From Clostridiales bacterium UBA5888 (GTDB taxonomy: Bacteria > Bacillota > Clostridia > Oscillospirales > Oscillospiraceae): 16,781 bases of DNA. The DNA is taken from the NCBI GenBank assembly GCA_002431965.1, contig DJEW01000034.1:1-16781 (forward strand), in the 5' to 3' direction. The position numbers and the translations under genes are program-made. Every line of letters begins with the position of its first letter. The stretch's first letter is position 1. The notes beneath the pieces were generated by a model. That model saw nothing but the letters and a program-made list of their open reading frames with translations. It did not search any database and was not told the origin of the DNA. This document shows positions 7,332 through 14,923 of this stretch, in pieces.

Positions 7332-7360
7332 TTGAATTTTTTTTAAGATTGAGGTATATT
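7332..7360 (+). promoter_or_regulatory. Promoter for the unknown gene and cstA
   Basis: -35 TTGAAT (7332-7337), a 17-base spacer and -10 TATATT (7355-7360). The predicted leader is about 93 bases and contains a small hairpin, CTGAAAC (7380-7386) with GTTTCAG (7399-7405). Confidence 0.55.
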
Positions 7361-7459
7361 TACGCTAAGGTTTGGCGTGCTGAAACGTGCTGAAATCCGT
7401 TTCAGACAAATAAAACGCCGGGCATTCAAAGAATATGATTATTCGCCGGGAGGGTCTTG

Positions 7460-7963
7460 ATGCAGCGGGATGTGTTTTTGGAGGTTCTGAAGGATTCTTA
7501 CAGCGCCTACTACAATATAATCCCGGTGGAGGATGAGGATCTTCTTGCGTTCAGGGCGGATTATTTTTCCCGTGACGAGAGATATTGGCTCACGAAAAAC
7601 ATCAAGATATGGGGCAATGAGACGAATGAGTTTGCCTATATCTTTGCCGCGCCGGAGTTTGATAACGAGACAATAGATGCGTGCGTCAGGCGCGCTTTGG
7701 ATGAATCCCTGCCGAGGGTCAGACCTCACAAGGAGCATCAGTATTCAAATGTCAAGGTCGTGTTCGTTGCCGATCGTGTCGATAAGGACACGGCAAAGCA
7801 TGTTGAGAAGCTGAAATTCAGCAGAAGCTACAGGTTCTCCCTGTACGGCTATACCGAGCTTAAAACCGCCATCGTCGAGCTGGGGACGCATAAGGTCTGG
7901 ACGAACCGCGCAGGGTTTGAGCTGACCAAATACTTCGGTAAGCTATTCGCGGACAGAGACTGA
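7460..7963 (+). CDS. Protein of unknown function upstream of cstA
   Basis: A 167-residue soluble protein that I do not recognise. It has no signal peptide or membrane segment and is rich in charged and aromatic residues. Its second half has alternating beta/alpha character (VKVVFVADRV near 100, then YRFSLYGYTELKTAIVEL), followed by a conserved-looking basic and aromatic end (HKVWTNRAGFELTKYFGKLF). The ATG at 7460 is preferred over an in-frame TTG at 7457 because GGGAGGG (7448-7454) is 5 bases before it. It ends 58 bases before cstA with no terminator between, so the two are probably co-transcribed. A role linked to CstA expression or activity is only a guess from position. Confidence 0.8.
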   Translation: MQRDVFLEVLKDSYSAYYNIIPVEDEDLLAFRADYFSRDERYWLTKNIKIWGNETNEFAYIFAAPEFDNETIDACVRRALDESLPRVRPHKEHQYSNVKVVFVADRVDKDTAKHVEKLKFSRSYRFSLYGYTELKTAIVELGTHKVWTNRAGFELTKYFGKLFADRD

Positions 7964-8021
7964 GGGGTTCTGTGCGCGAAAGCAAATAAATTTTATACTT
8001 TTTATTTAAGGAGTGAAAAGT

Positions 8022-9749
8022 GTGAGCGCAATACTTATTCTTCTCATCGCATTCGCTCTGCTGGCTCTGGGCTACATCTTCTATGGCTCCTGGCTTGCAA
8101 AGCAGTGGGGTGTTGACCCCAACCACGAGACCCCTGCACATACCAGCTACGACGGTAAGGACTTCGTTCCTGCCAATCCCGCCGTTCTGATGGGTCACCA
8201 CTTCTCGTCCATCGCGGGCGCAGGTCCCATCAACGGACCCATCCAGGCTGCAGTTTTCGGCTGGGTTCCCGTTTTCCTGTGGGTCGTCATCGGCGGCATC
8301 TTCTTCGGCGCAATGCATGACTTCGGCGCGCTGTTCGCCTCCATCCGCCACAACGGCGGTTCCATCGGCGAAGTCATCAAGGACGAAATGGGCGTCAAGG
8401 CACAGAGACTGTTCACCATCTTTGCACTGCTCGTTCTCATTCTTGTCATTGCTTCCTTCACCGCGGTCGTTGCAGGCACCTTCATGTCCGACGGTCCTCT
8501 CTTCACTGTCGGCATGGAAAATGTCAGCGGCAACGCTTCCACCGCAACGACTTCTCTGCTGTTCATCGTTATAGCCTTCATCTTCGGTTACTTCGTGTAC
8601 CGCAAGAATGTCAAGATCGGTCCTGCGACCATCGTCGGCATCATCGGCATTGTCCTCATCGTTATTGCCGGTCTGAACTTCGGTGTCAACGCCAGCCGCA
8701 CCTTCTGGGTGCTCTTCATCGCCGTGTACATCATCGTGGCTTCTCTGCTTCCTGTCTGGATGCTCCTCCAGCCGCGTGACTACCTGAGCTCTTTCCTGCT
8801 CTACGGCATGATGATCATCGCCGTCATCGGCATCATCTTCTCCGGCGCTACCGTCGAGCTTCCCGCCTACACCGGCTGGAAGGGCATCAACGGCAACTCC
8901 AACCTCTTCCCGACCCTGTTCATCACCGTCGCCTGCGGCGCAGTCTCCGGCTTCCACTCCCTGATCGGTTCCGGCACGACCTCCAAGCAGCTCGACTCCG
9001 AGAAGGATGCAAAGGTCATCGGCTACGGCGCAATGATCATTGAGTCCGCCCTCGCCATCATCTCCATCATCGCCATCGGCGTTGTCTTCAAAGAGACCAA
9101 CATCGGCGGCGGCGAGAAGTTCCTCATCTCCGCGCCTCCCACAATCTTCGCCGGCGGTATTGCCACCATGATCGCGACCATGACCGGCGGCGCTGCGGAC
9201 TTTGCCAACCCCGTTTACAACACCACCTACACTCTGCTGACTCTGGCAGTTTCCGTCTTTGCTCTTACCTCCCTTGACTCCGGCACGCGCCTTTCCCGCT
9301 ACATGTTTGCCGAGCTGTTCATTCCGGATGGAAAGACCCGCGACGAGCTGACCGGCGCCCGCAAGTTCTTCTCCAACCCGTTTGTTTCCACCCTCATCAT
9401 GGTTGTCATCGGCTGCGGCATGGGCTTCATGAGCCTGAGCCAGATCTGGGGCGTGTTCGGCGCTGCCAACCAGCTCCTCGCCGGTATCGCAATGCTGGCC
9501 GTCGCTGCATGGCTGGGCAACATCGGCAAGAACAACAAGATGTTCTTCGTCCCGATGATATTCATGCTCTGCGCGACCCTCACCTCTCTCACCATGACCA
9601 TCATCGGCAAGATCAAGCTCATCGCCTCTGCCGGCGCTGCCTGGGGCGACTGGTTCCAGATGATCTGGTCCATCGGTCTTATCGTTCTTGCCGTCATCCT
9701 CGTTGTTGAGGGTGTTCAGGTTATGACCAAGAAGGCAAAGAAGGCTTAA
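8022..9749 (+). CDS. cstA: CstA-family carbon starvation / peptide-pyruvate transporter
   Basis: A 575-residue polytopic membrane protein. It has the family hallmarks NPAVLMGHHFSSIAGAGPI (52-70), NGP (71-73) and GAMHDFGAL (96-104), and many hydrophobic helices to the C-terminal KKAKKA tail. CstA and its relative BtsT take up peptides or pyruvate in enteric bacteria; the substrate here is not shown. The protein is shorter than E. coli CstA (about 700) but normal for Firmicutes forms. The start is GTG at 8022, with AAGGAG (8008-8013) 8 bases before it; an upstream in-frame GTG at 8013 overlaps that ribosome site. Codon use is strikingly biased (ATC, GGC, CTC/CTG, AAG), unlike its neighbours, which suggests very high expression. 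A strong terminator follows. Confidence 0.93.
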   Translation: MSAILILLIAFALLALGYIFYGSWLAKQWGVDPNHETPAHTSYDGKDFVPANPAVLMGHHFSSIAGAGPINGPIQAAVFGWVPVFLWVVIGGIFFGAMHDFGALFASIRHNGGSIGEVIKDEMGVKAQRLFTIFALLVLILVIASFTAVVAGTFMSDGPLFTVGMENVSGNASTATTSLLFIVIAFIFGYFVYRKNVKIGPATIVGIIGIVLIVIAGLNFGVNASRTFWVLFIAVYIIVASLLPVWMLLQPRDYLSSFLLYGMMIIAVIGIIFSGATVELPAYTGWKGINGNSNLFPTLFITVACGAVSGFHSLIGSGTTSKQLDSEKDAKVIGYGAMIIESALAIISIIAIGVVFKETNIGGGEKFLISAPPTIFAGGIATMIATMTGGAADFANPVYNTTYTLLTLAVSVFALTSLDSGTRLSRYMFAELFIPDGKTRDELTGARKFFSNPFVSTLIMVVIGCGMGFMSLSQIWGVFGAANQLLAGIAMLAVAAWLGNIGKNNKMFFVPMIFMLCATLTSLTMTIIGKIKLIASAGAAWGDWFQMIWSIGLIVLAVILVVEGVQVMTKKAKKA

Positions 9750-9785
9750 TCGCCGCTGTGCCATCTTAAAAAACCAAATAGTTTT

Positions 9786-9825
9786 CCGCCCATCCTGTGT
9801 ACGCAGGATGGGCGGTTTTATTTTT
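9786..9825 (+). terminator. Intrinsic terminator of cstA
   Basis: CCGCCCATCCTG (9786-9797) and CAGGATGGGCGG (9804-9815) form a perfect 12-base-pair stem with a 6-base loop, followed by TTTTATTTTT. Confidence 0.93.
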
Positions 9826-9883
9826 GGCGACACCGTGCAATACGTCTGCGGCACATGTTCTTGCCGCCTCGCGCAGCGTCGCC
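9826..9883. repeat. Nested inverted repeats between cstA and the CoA-transferase
   Basis: GGCGAC (9826-9831) is complementary to GTCGCC (9878-9883). Inside it GCGGCA (9848-9853) is complementary to TGCCGC (9862-9867) with an 8-base loop. It lies between the cstA terminator and the next promoter, so it would be transcribed only by readthrough. Function unknown, and chance in GC-rich DNA is possible. Confidence 0.35.
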
Positions 9884-9940
9884 TTATCTTAAATCCTGAT
9901 TCAACGCGCAAAAGATGACAGACGCAAGGCGAATCCTGCA

Positions 9941-9969
9941 TTGACAAGGCAGGATAAGAATGATAACAT
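9941..9969 (+). promoter_or_regulatory. Promoter for the CoA-transferase gene run, with a possible operator
   Basis: A perfect -35 TTGACA (9941-9946), a 17-base spacer and -10 TAACAT (9964-9969). The -35 box lies between the arms of an inverted repeat, ATCCTGC (9933-9939) and GCAGGAT (9949-9955), placed where a repressor would block polymerase. The leader is about 70 bases. Confidence 0.6.
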
Positions 9970-10047
9970 TATATAATAAAATAAATTACTGTGTAGAATG
10001 CAAAATGCGCAGATATGCCCTGCAAATGCCGGAAGAGGAGAAGCGTC

Positions 10048-11382
10048 ATGTCAGTATTTGATGAATATCGCTCAAAGCTGAAAACAGCGGACGAGGCTGT
10101 CAGCGTCGTGAAAAGCGGTGATTGGGTGGACTATGCGTCCAACAACGGCTTCCCGCGTTCATTGGACGCTGCGCTCGCCAGACGCCGGGATGAGCTTTTT
10201 GGCGTTAAGATACGCGGCAATCTCATCGCAGGACCTATACAGACCGTCGAGTGCGACACGGGGTTTGAGCATTTTGTGTACAACAGCTGGTTCTGCTCGG
10301 CGTACGAGCGGCATCTTATGGATAAAGGGCGCGCGTTTTTCATTCCGATGGACTTTCGCAATATGGGCGCGTATTACGAGAACTATCTCACGGTCAACGT
10401 TGCCATGCTGGCTGTTACGCCGATGAACGGCAAGGGCTATTTCAGCCGCTCCTGCTGTCAGGGGCTGCCCAAGTCCGTGATAGACAAGGCGGACTATGTT
10501 ATCCTTGAGGTCAACGAAAATATGCCGTGGGTCTGCGGCGGAGAGGACAGCCTTGTCCATATCTCCGAGGCTGACGCTATCGTCGAGGCGGACGATCCCA
10601 TATGGGAAATGACCCCGCCGCAGCCTAGTGAGACGGAGATGAAGATCGCACGGAATCTCATGCCGTTTCTGCATGACGGCGCAACCATACAGCTCGGCAT
10701 CGGCGGTCTGCCGAACGCCATGGGTCTGCTGATCGCCGACAGCGATCTGAAGGATCTCGGCATGCATACAGAGCTTGCCTCCGACGGGTATTATGCCATG
10801 TATAAAGCGGGCAAGCTGACAAATAAACGCAAGCTTCTGCACCAGGGCAAGAACGTCTCCGCCATCTTTATGGGCAGTCGGGAGTTTTATGAGTGGATCG
10901 ACCGTAATGAGGACTTTTACGGGCTGCCGCTGAGCTATGTCAACAACCCGCACGTGCTCGCCCAGAATAACTCCATGATCTCAATAAACGGCGCGCTGAA
11001 CGTTGATCTCTATGGGCAGGTCAACGCTGAAAGCGTTGGCTTCCGCCAGATCAGCGGCACGGGCGGTCAGCTCGACTTTGTTTCGGGCGCGGTACACTCC
11101 GCGGGCGGCAAGGCCTTCTTGTGCCTGCCATCCACACACCCTGACAGGGAAGGGAAACTGCACTCGCGCATTGTGCCGCACTTTGATATGGACATCATCA
11201 CCACGCCGCGCAGCATGTCGCACTATATCGTCACAGAGTATGGAGCGGTAAACCTCGCAGGGCTGAGCACATGGGAGCGCGCGGAGGCGCTTGTTTCCGT
11301 CGCCCATCCGGATTTCCGGGATGAGCTAATCACGGCGGCGGAGCGGCAGCACATCTGGCTGCCGTCCAACAAACGCGGATAA
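10048..11382 (+). CDS. Butyryl-CoA:acetate-type CoA-transferase (acetyl-CoA hydrolase/transferase family)
   Basis: A 444-residue family I-type CoA-transferase of the normal length. It has the CoA-binding GIGGLPNA (217-224), the likely catalytic glutamate E242 in GMHTELASDG, and ISGTGGQLDFVSGA (335-348). The N-terminal EYRSKLKTADEAV...KSGDWVDY and the C-terminal TEYGAVNLAGLSTWERAEAL...HPDFRDEL...QQ/RQHIW pattern resemble the butyryl-CoA:acetate CoA-transferases of gut butyrate producers, as I recall them. The reaction would exchange CoA between an acyl-CoA and acetate, in the cytoplasm. Other acyl substrates, including 4-hydroxybutyryl- or arylacetyl-CoA, remain possible. The ATG at 10048 has GAGGAG 7 bases upstream. 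First gene of a nine-gene run; proX starts 16 bases later. Confidence 0.88.
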   Translation: MSVFDEYRSKLKTADEAVSVVKSGDWVDYASNNGFPRSLDAALARRRDELFGVKIRGNLIAGPIQTVECDTGFEHFVYNSWFCSAYERHLMDKGRAFFIPMDFRNMGAYYENYLTVNVAMLAVTPMNGKGYFSRSCCQGLPKSVIDKADYVILEVNENMPWVCGGEDSLVHISEADAIVEADDPIWEMTPPQPSETEMKIARNLMPFLHDGATIQLGIGGLPNAMGLLIADSDLKDLGMHTELASDGYYAMYKAGKLTNKRKLLHQGKNVSAIFMGSREFYEWIDRNEDFYGLPLSYVNNPHVLAQNNSMISINGALNVDLYGQVNAESVGFRQISGTGGQLDFVSGAVHSAGGKAFLCLPSTHPDREGKLHSRIVPHFDMDIITTPRSMSHYIVTEYGAVNLAGLSTWERAEALVSVAHPDFRDELITAAERQHIWLPSNKRG

Positions 11383-11398
11383 AAGAGGTAAAAGGCTA

Positions 11399-11959
11399 AT
11401 GAAAATAGACCCGTCGCTTTACCGCGGCAGACCGGCAGAGGAGCGCACGGCAAGGGAGGAACGCTGCTACGCGCTGCTGGACGGACTCGGCGTTGAATAC
11501 TGGCGCGTTGACCACGACCATGCCGACCATATCGACGACTGCCACGAGGTGGAGAAAATACTAGGTTGTGATATATGCAAAAATCTGCTGCTTACAAACC
11601 GGCAGCAGACGGAGCTGTATCTGCTGCTTCTGCCGGGGGACAAACCGTTCAGGACGAAGCTGCTCTCCAGGCAGATCGGTACGGCGCGTCTTTCGTTCGG
11701 CACACCGGAGCAGATGCTCTCCGCGCTGGACGTAACGCCTGGCTCTGTAAGCGTGCTGGGGCTGATGAACGATGCGGAGCGCCGCGTGCAGCTTCTTTTT
11801 GACCGCGACCTTCTGAAAGAGGAGTATTTCGGCTGCCACCCGTGTATCAACACCTCAACGCTCAAAATGCGCACTGCGGATGTGACAGAAAAGGTTATCC
11901 CCGCCATGCGCCATGAAATACGCTATGTCGATCTCCCGTGGGAGGCTGAAGAGTCTTAA
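11399..11959 (+). CDS. ProX/PrdX-like prolyl-tRNA deacylase (YbaK domain)
   Basis: A 186-residue protein of the YbaK/ProRS-editing superfamily, the normal size for free-standing ProX. Family signs are the conserved lysine K61 in CKNLLLTNR, LLLLPGDKPF (75-84), GSVSVLGLMND (115-125) and the HPCINTSTLKM segment near 155. Such proteins remove alanine (or other wrong amino acids) from mischarged tRNA-Pro in the cytoplasm. In some clostridia a homologue (PrdX) sits with proline reductase genes, which are not present here. The ATG at 11399 has AAAGG a few bases upstream, with GAGGT slightly further. It lies 16 bases after the CoA-transferase stop. Confidence 0.9.
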   Translation: MKIDPSLYRGRPAEERTAREERCYALLDGLGVEYWRVDHDHADHIDDCHEVEKILGCDICKNLLLTNRQQTELYLLLLPGDKPFRTKLLSRQIGTARLSFGTPEQMLSALDVTPGSVSVLGLMNDAERRVQLLFDRDLLKEEYFGCHPCINTSTLKMRTADVTEKVIPAMRHEIRYVDLPWEAEES

Positions 11960-12001
11960 ACCCTTTCCGCGCGGCATATGATGGACACGGAGGTGTTGCA
12001 T

Positions 12002-12283
12002 ATGCCGTATGAAGAAGCGGAAAAAATCGCAAAGGAGCATAGCGTCAGTATGCTAAACCGCGAAAGGATGAGCCTGACCGGGGTTGATGATGTCTCAGCC
12101 TTTGACGAGAGCACCGTTATACTCACCACGCCTTTCGGAAATCTCACAGTGCGCGGGGATGCGCTGCATATCGGCTGCATCGATCTTGAGCTTGGACGGC
12201 TGGAGGTCGAGGGGCACATAAGCGAGCTGAGCTATGACGAGCCGGCAGAGCCGCATTCGCTGTGGTCGAGGCTGTTCGGCTGA
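12002..12283 (+). CDS. yabP: Sporulation protein YabP
   Basis: A 93-residue protein matching YabP by pattern: an N-terminal ERMSLTGVDDVSAFDE segment, then FGNLTVRGDALHI...LDLE-like beta strands, and the C-terminal SRLFG close to the B. subtilis end. YabP is a small spore-envelope protein needed for sporulation in Bacillus and made in the mother cell. The ATG at 12002 is chosen because GGAGG (11989-11993) lies 8 bases before it; upstream in-frame ATGs at 11978 and 11981 have no ribosome site. yabQ starts 1 base after its stop. In Bacillus the S4-domain gene rqcP (yabO) lies just upstream; here that place is taken by the ProX-like gene. Confidence 0.88.
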   Translation: MPYEEAEKIAKEHSVSMLNRERMSLTGVDDVSAFDESTVILTTPFGNLTVRGDALHIGCIDLELGRLEVEGHISELSYDEPAEPHSLWSRLFG

Positions 12284-12284
12284 C

Positions 12285-12686
12285 ATGGAGCTTGCCGTCA
12301 AAAATCAGGCTTTGGGATTGACGCTGGCGTTTGTGATGGGTGCGGCGATGGGCGTGATGTACGACGTTCTGCGCCCGCTGCGCCGCAGGAGCGGCAGAGG
12401 CGGCGCTGCGCTGCTGGATATACTGTATATCCTTTTTTGCGGCGCGCTGGCGTTTGTGTTCGCCATGGGCGCAGGCAGCGGGAAGCTCGGCGTATGGGAG
12501 CTTGCCGCGACGCTCGCGGGCTTTGCGGGGTATATATACACGCTCAGCGACCTCGTTTTCCCGCTGCTTGACGGCGCTGCCGGTGCAATCAGCCGTCTAT
12601 TAAAACAGGTGAAGCTGAAAATAAAAAATATAAATGAAAAAACCGCAGAATTGACAAAATTTCTCTTCCACAAAGTGAGAGAATGA
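12285..12686 (+). CDS. yabQ: Spore cortex biosynthesis protein YabQ
   Basis: A 133-residue membrane protein. It has a hydrophobic N-terminal segment with the family-like GAAMGVMYDVLRPLRR (17-32), further membrane segments at about 43-62 and 69-88, and a charged lysine-rich cytoplasmic tail. YabQ is required for spore cortex formation in B. subtilis and sits in the outer forespore membrane. The ATG at 12285 begins 1 base after the yabP stop and has only a weak ribosome site, so translation probably depends on yabP. Gene order and topology support the name more than sequence detail does. Confidence 0.88.
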   Translation: MELAVKNQALGLTLAFVMGAAMGVMYDVLRPLRRRSGRGGAALLDILYILFCGALAFVFAMGAGSGKLGVWELAATLAGFAGYIYTLSDLVFPLLDGAAGAISRLLKQVKLKIKNINEKTAELTKFLFHKVRE

Positions 12687-12777
12687 TATATACTGACTTC
12701 CAGAAAAAGCTTTTGAAGCTCACCGTGCGGAGCGCGTGTTCGGAGGTCGGTTGAGAACATTCCTGGGAGAGAAAGCT

Positions 12778-13056
12778 ATGGAGAATCGCCTTACGCTTCT
12801 GCGCATCGTTGCGCTCGCACTTTTGCTGTACTCGCTCGCGCTTTTTGTCACCTCCGTGAGAGAGGCGGCGCAGGCGGAAAACGCCGCTGCCGTCCTGGAG
12901 GAGGAATACGGGCGCGCGCTGGAAGAACGGCTTGCCCTTGAAGAGAAAATAGAGCGCGCGCAGAGCGCTGAGGGCGTTGAACAGCTTGCACGCGACCGGC
13001 TTGGTCTTGTGATGCCGGGCGAGAAGATATTCTATTTTATAAATGCCGGTGGTTGA
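12778..13056 (+). CDS. divIC: Septum formation initiator DivIC (FtsB family)
   Basis: A 92-residue bitopic membrane protein: one membrane helix at about 8-26, an alanine/glutamate-rich coiled coil at about 30-62, then the family motif EQLARDRLGLVMPGEKIFYF near the end. DivIC binds FtsL and DivIB in the divisome and helps activate septal wall synthesis. The ATG at 12778 is preceded by GGGAG about 9 bases upstream; an upstream in-frame extension to 12736 is not conserved-looking. It is in the same order (yabP-yabQ-divIC-yabR) as in B. subtilis. A TATACT at 12689-12694 could be a -10 box for a local promoter but lacks a good -35. Confidence 0.92.
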   Translation: MENRLTLLRIVALALLLYSLALFVTSVREAAQAENAAAVLEEEYGRALEERLALEEKIERAQSAEGVEQLARDRLGLVMPGEKIFYFINAGG

Positions 13057-13083
13057 AGCAGCCGCGGCAGACGGGGGTGCGTA

Positions 13084-13521
13084 ATGGGGCTTGAGGTTGG
13101 CGCTGTGGTCGAGGGGAAAGTCACCGGGATCACGAAATTCGGTGCGTTCGTTGCGCTGCCGGACGGCAGAAGCGGACTTGTGCACATTTCGGAGGTGGCT
13201 GATACCTATGTCAGGGAGGTTGCGGATCACCTCTCCGTCGGGCAGACGGTGCGCGTGCGTGTGCTTAGCATCGGCAGGGACGGCAAAATAAATCTTTCCG
13301 TCAAGCAGGCGGCGGAGCGTCCGCCTGAGCCGCGCCGCAATGCCCCGCCGCGCCAGTCGAGACCGGCACCGCCCGCGCATAATGCTGTGCCGTCCGCAGA
13401 CCCGCCGAGTGCCGACAGAGCCTTTGAAGACAGACTGAAAAAATTCATGCAGGAGTCGGACAGCCGCATTGCCGGCAGCCGTATGTATGCCGACCGCGGC
13501 GCGCGCCGCCGCAGAAAGTAA
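13084..13521 (+). CDS. yabR: S1-domain RNA-binding protein YabR
   Basis: A 145-residue protein. Residues 1-75 form a clear S1 RNA-binding domain: VGAVVEGKVTGITKFGAFVAL, GLVHISEVADTYV, VGQTVRVRVLSIGRDGKINLSVK. After it comes a proline/arginine-rich low-complexity linker (about 77-112) and a basic C-terminus ending RRRRK, both likely to add nucleic-acid affinity. The role of YabR in Bacillus is poorly defined; it is linked with stress and RNA metabolism. GGGGGTG precedes the ATG by about 5 bases. It follows divIC after 27 bases, the conserved order. In B. subtilis spoIIE follows; here a CoA-transferase gene does. Confidence 0.9.
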   Translation: MGLEVGAVVEGKVTGITKFGAFVALPDGRSGLVHISEVADTYVREVADHLSVGQTVRVRVLSIGRDGKINLSVKQAAERPPEPRRNAPPRQSRPAPPAHNAVPSADPPSADRAFEDRLKKFMQESDSRIAGSRMYADRGARRRRK

Positions 13522-13566
13522 TGCAGACATCCCATATACAAATACGTGGAAAGGAAGCAAAAGACA

Positions 13567-14871
13567 ATGGATTACAAGGCAATATACGAGAATAAGCTCA
13601 TGAGCATTGCTGATGCCGCCGCAAAAGTTGAGAGCGGGTGGATGATAGGCATGGACGCCGCCGCCGCGCACCCCGCCGCCCTTGTCAGCGCCATCGCGGC
13701 GCGCGCGAGGGCGGGGGAGATCTCCGGCGTGAAGATCGATTCTCTGCTTGACGTCGATCCGTTGGAGTGCTATGCCGACCCGGAGCTCAACGGAAAATTC
13801 AACGGCGTGTCGTGGTTCACCGGCGGCTATGCGCGCAAGGCGGTGAACGCCGGCTATGCCGACTTTATCCCCACGTATTACCGCGATATTCCCGGGGATG
13901 TCCGCCGTCTCTATGACTATGACGTGTTCATCACGGAGGTCTCCCCGATGGACAGGCACGGATATTTCAGCCTTTCCACGGTCTCCTCGATGAGCGAGGC
14001 GAAGCTTGACAAGGCAAAGCGCGTGTTCGTCGTCGTCAATGACCGCCAGCCCCGCGCTGTCTGCGGGCTTCAGGTGCACGTCAACCGGGTGGATGCGATA
14101 GTTGAAAACAACCACGAGCTGCCCGTGCTGCCCCCCACGAAGCTTGACGACGTGTCGGTCACCATCGGCAATCTCATTGCCGAACAGATTCCCGACGGTG
14201 CATGCATCCAGCTCGGTGTCGGCACGATACCCGACGCGACGGGAATGGCGCTCAAAGCCAAGCATGACCTTGGCATCCATACAGAGATGTTTGTTGACTC
14301 CATGATCGAGCTTCTGGAGTGCGGCGCGGTCAACAACAGCAAAAAGCAGATACACCGCGGGCAGTGCGTCACGACGTTTGCCTTCGGCTCGAAGCGCATA
14401 TATGACTTCATTGACGACAACCCCGGCATCGTCATCCTGCCCGTGGACTATGTCAACGACCCCAACGTCATCTGCAAAAATGACAATATGATCTCAATCA
14501 ACGCCGCCGTCGAGGTTGACCTCATGGGTCAGGTCTGCGCCGAGAGCATCGGCACGCGGCACCTCTCCGGTACGGGCGGACAGGTGGACTTCGTGCGCGG
14601 CGCGTGCCAGTCGAAGGGCGGCAAGAGCTTTATTGCATTTACGTCCACGGCAAAAGACGGCACGGTCAGCAAAATCCGCCCCATACTCACTCCGGGCGCC
14701 GTTGTGACCACCAGCAAGAACGATGTGGACTATATCGTCACGGAATACGGCATTGCGCAGCTTCGCGGGCTGCCGCTCTCAAAGCGCGCTGCAAACCTCA
14801 TTGCCATTGCTCATCCCAACTTCCGCGATGAGCTGACGTTTGAGGCGAGAAAGCGCGGCATGATGATATGA
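13567..14871 (+). CDS. Acetyl-CoA hydrolase/transferase family CoA-transferase (4-hydroxybutyrate-CoA-transferase-like)
   Basis: A 434-residue paralogue of the CoA-transferase at 10048. It has CoA-site GVGTIPDA (217-224), the presumed catalytic E240 in GIHTEMFVD, and LSGTGGQVDFVRGA (333-346). It lacks the TWxRAEAL and HIW end of the butyrate type and instead ends LPLSKRAANLIAIAHPNFRDEL, closer in look to the Cat2/AbfT 4-hydroxybutyrate or Cat1-like enzymes. The substrate is therefore uncertain. The ATG at 13567 has AGGAAG about 9 bases upstream; a GTG at 13546 in frame lies before that site and is less likely. It sits where spoIIE would be in Bacillus. Confidence 0.87.
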   Translation: MDYKAIYENKLMSIADAAAKVESGWMIGMDAAAAHPAALVSAIAARARAGEISGVKIDSLLDVDPLECYADPELNGKFNGVSWFTGGYARKAVNAGYADFIPTYYRDIPGDVRRLYDYDVFITEVSPMDRHGYFSLSTVSSMSEAKLDKAKRVFVVVNDRQPRAVCGLQVHVNRVDAIVENNHELPVLPPTKLDDVSVTIGNLIAEQIPDGACIQLGVGTIPDATGMALKAKHDLGIHTEMFVDSMIELLECGAVNNSKKQIHRGQCVTTFAFGSKRIYDFIDDNPGIVILPVDYVNDPNVICKNDNMISINAAVEVDLMGQVCAESIGTRHLSGTGGQVDFVRGACQSKGGKSFIAFTSTAKDGTVSKIRPILTPGAVVTTSKNDVDYIVTEYGIAQLRGLPLSKRAANLIAIAHPNFRDELTFEARKRGMMI

Positions 14872-14923
14872 TTCCGGCATTCCCGGAGGATGAATACCCA
14901 TAGATATATAAGAGGAAACTATT

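Noticed and set aside
9826..9940. Possible riboswitch or leader RNA before the CoA-transferase
   Set aside because: The inverted repeats lie upstream of the predicted promoter and after the cstA terminator, so they would not be in the CoA-transferase leader. No known riboswitch motif was recognised.
7860..9947. A 695-codon open frame on the minus strand opposite cstA
   Set aside because: It is rich in Asp, Gly, Glu and His with low complexity, the mirror image of the ATC/GGC/GTC-biased cstA codons, and has no ribosome site. The plus-strand protein is a clear CstA.
12589..14355. A 588-codon open frame on the minus strand
   Set aside because: It runs opposite yabQ, divIC, yabR and the second CoA-transferase, all of which have family motifs and ribosome sites. 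It is a shadow of GC-rich coding DNA.
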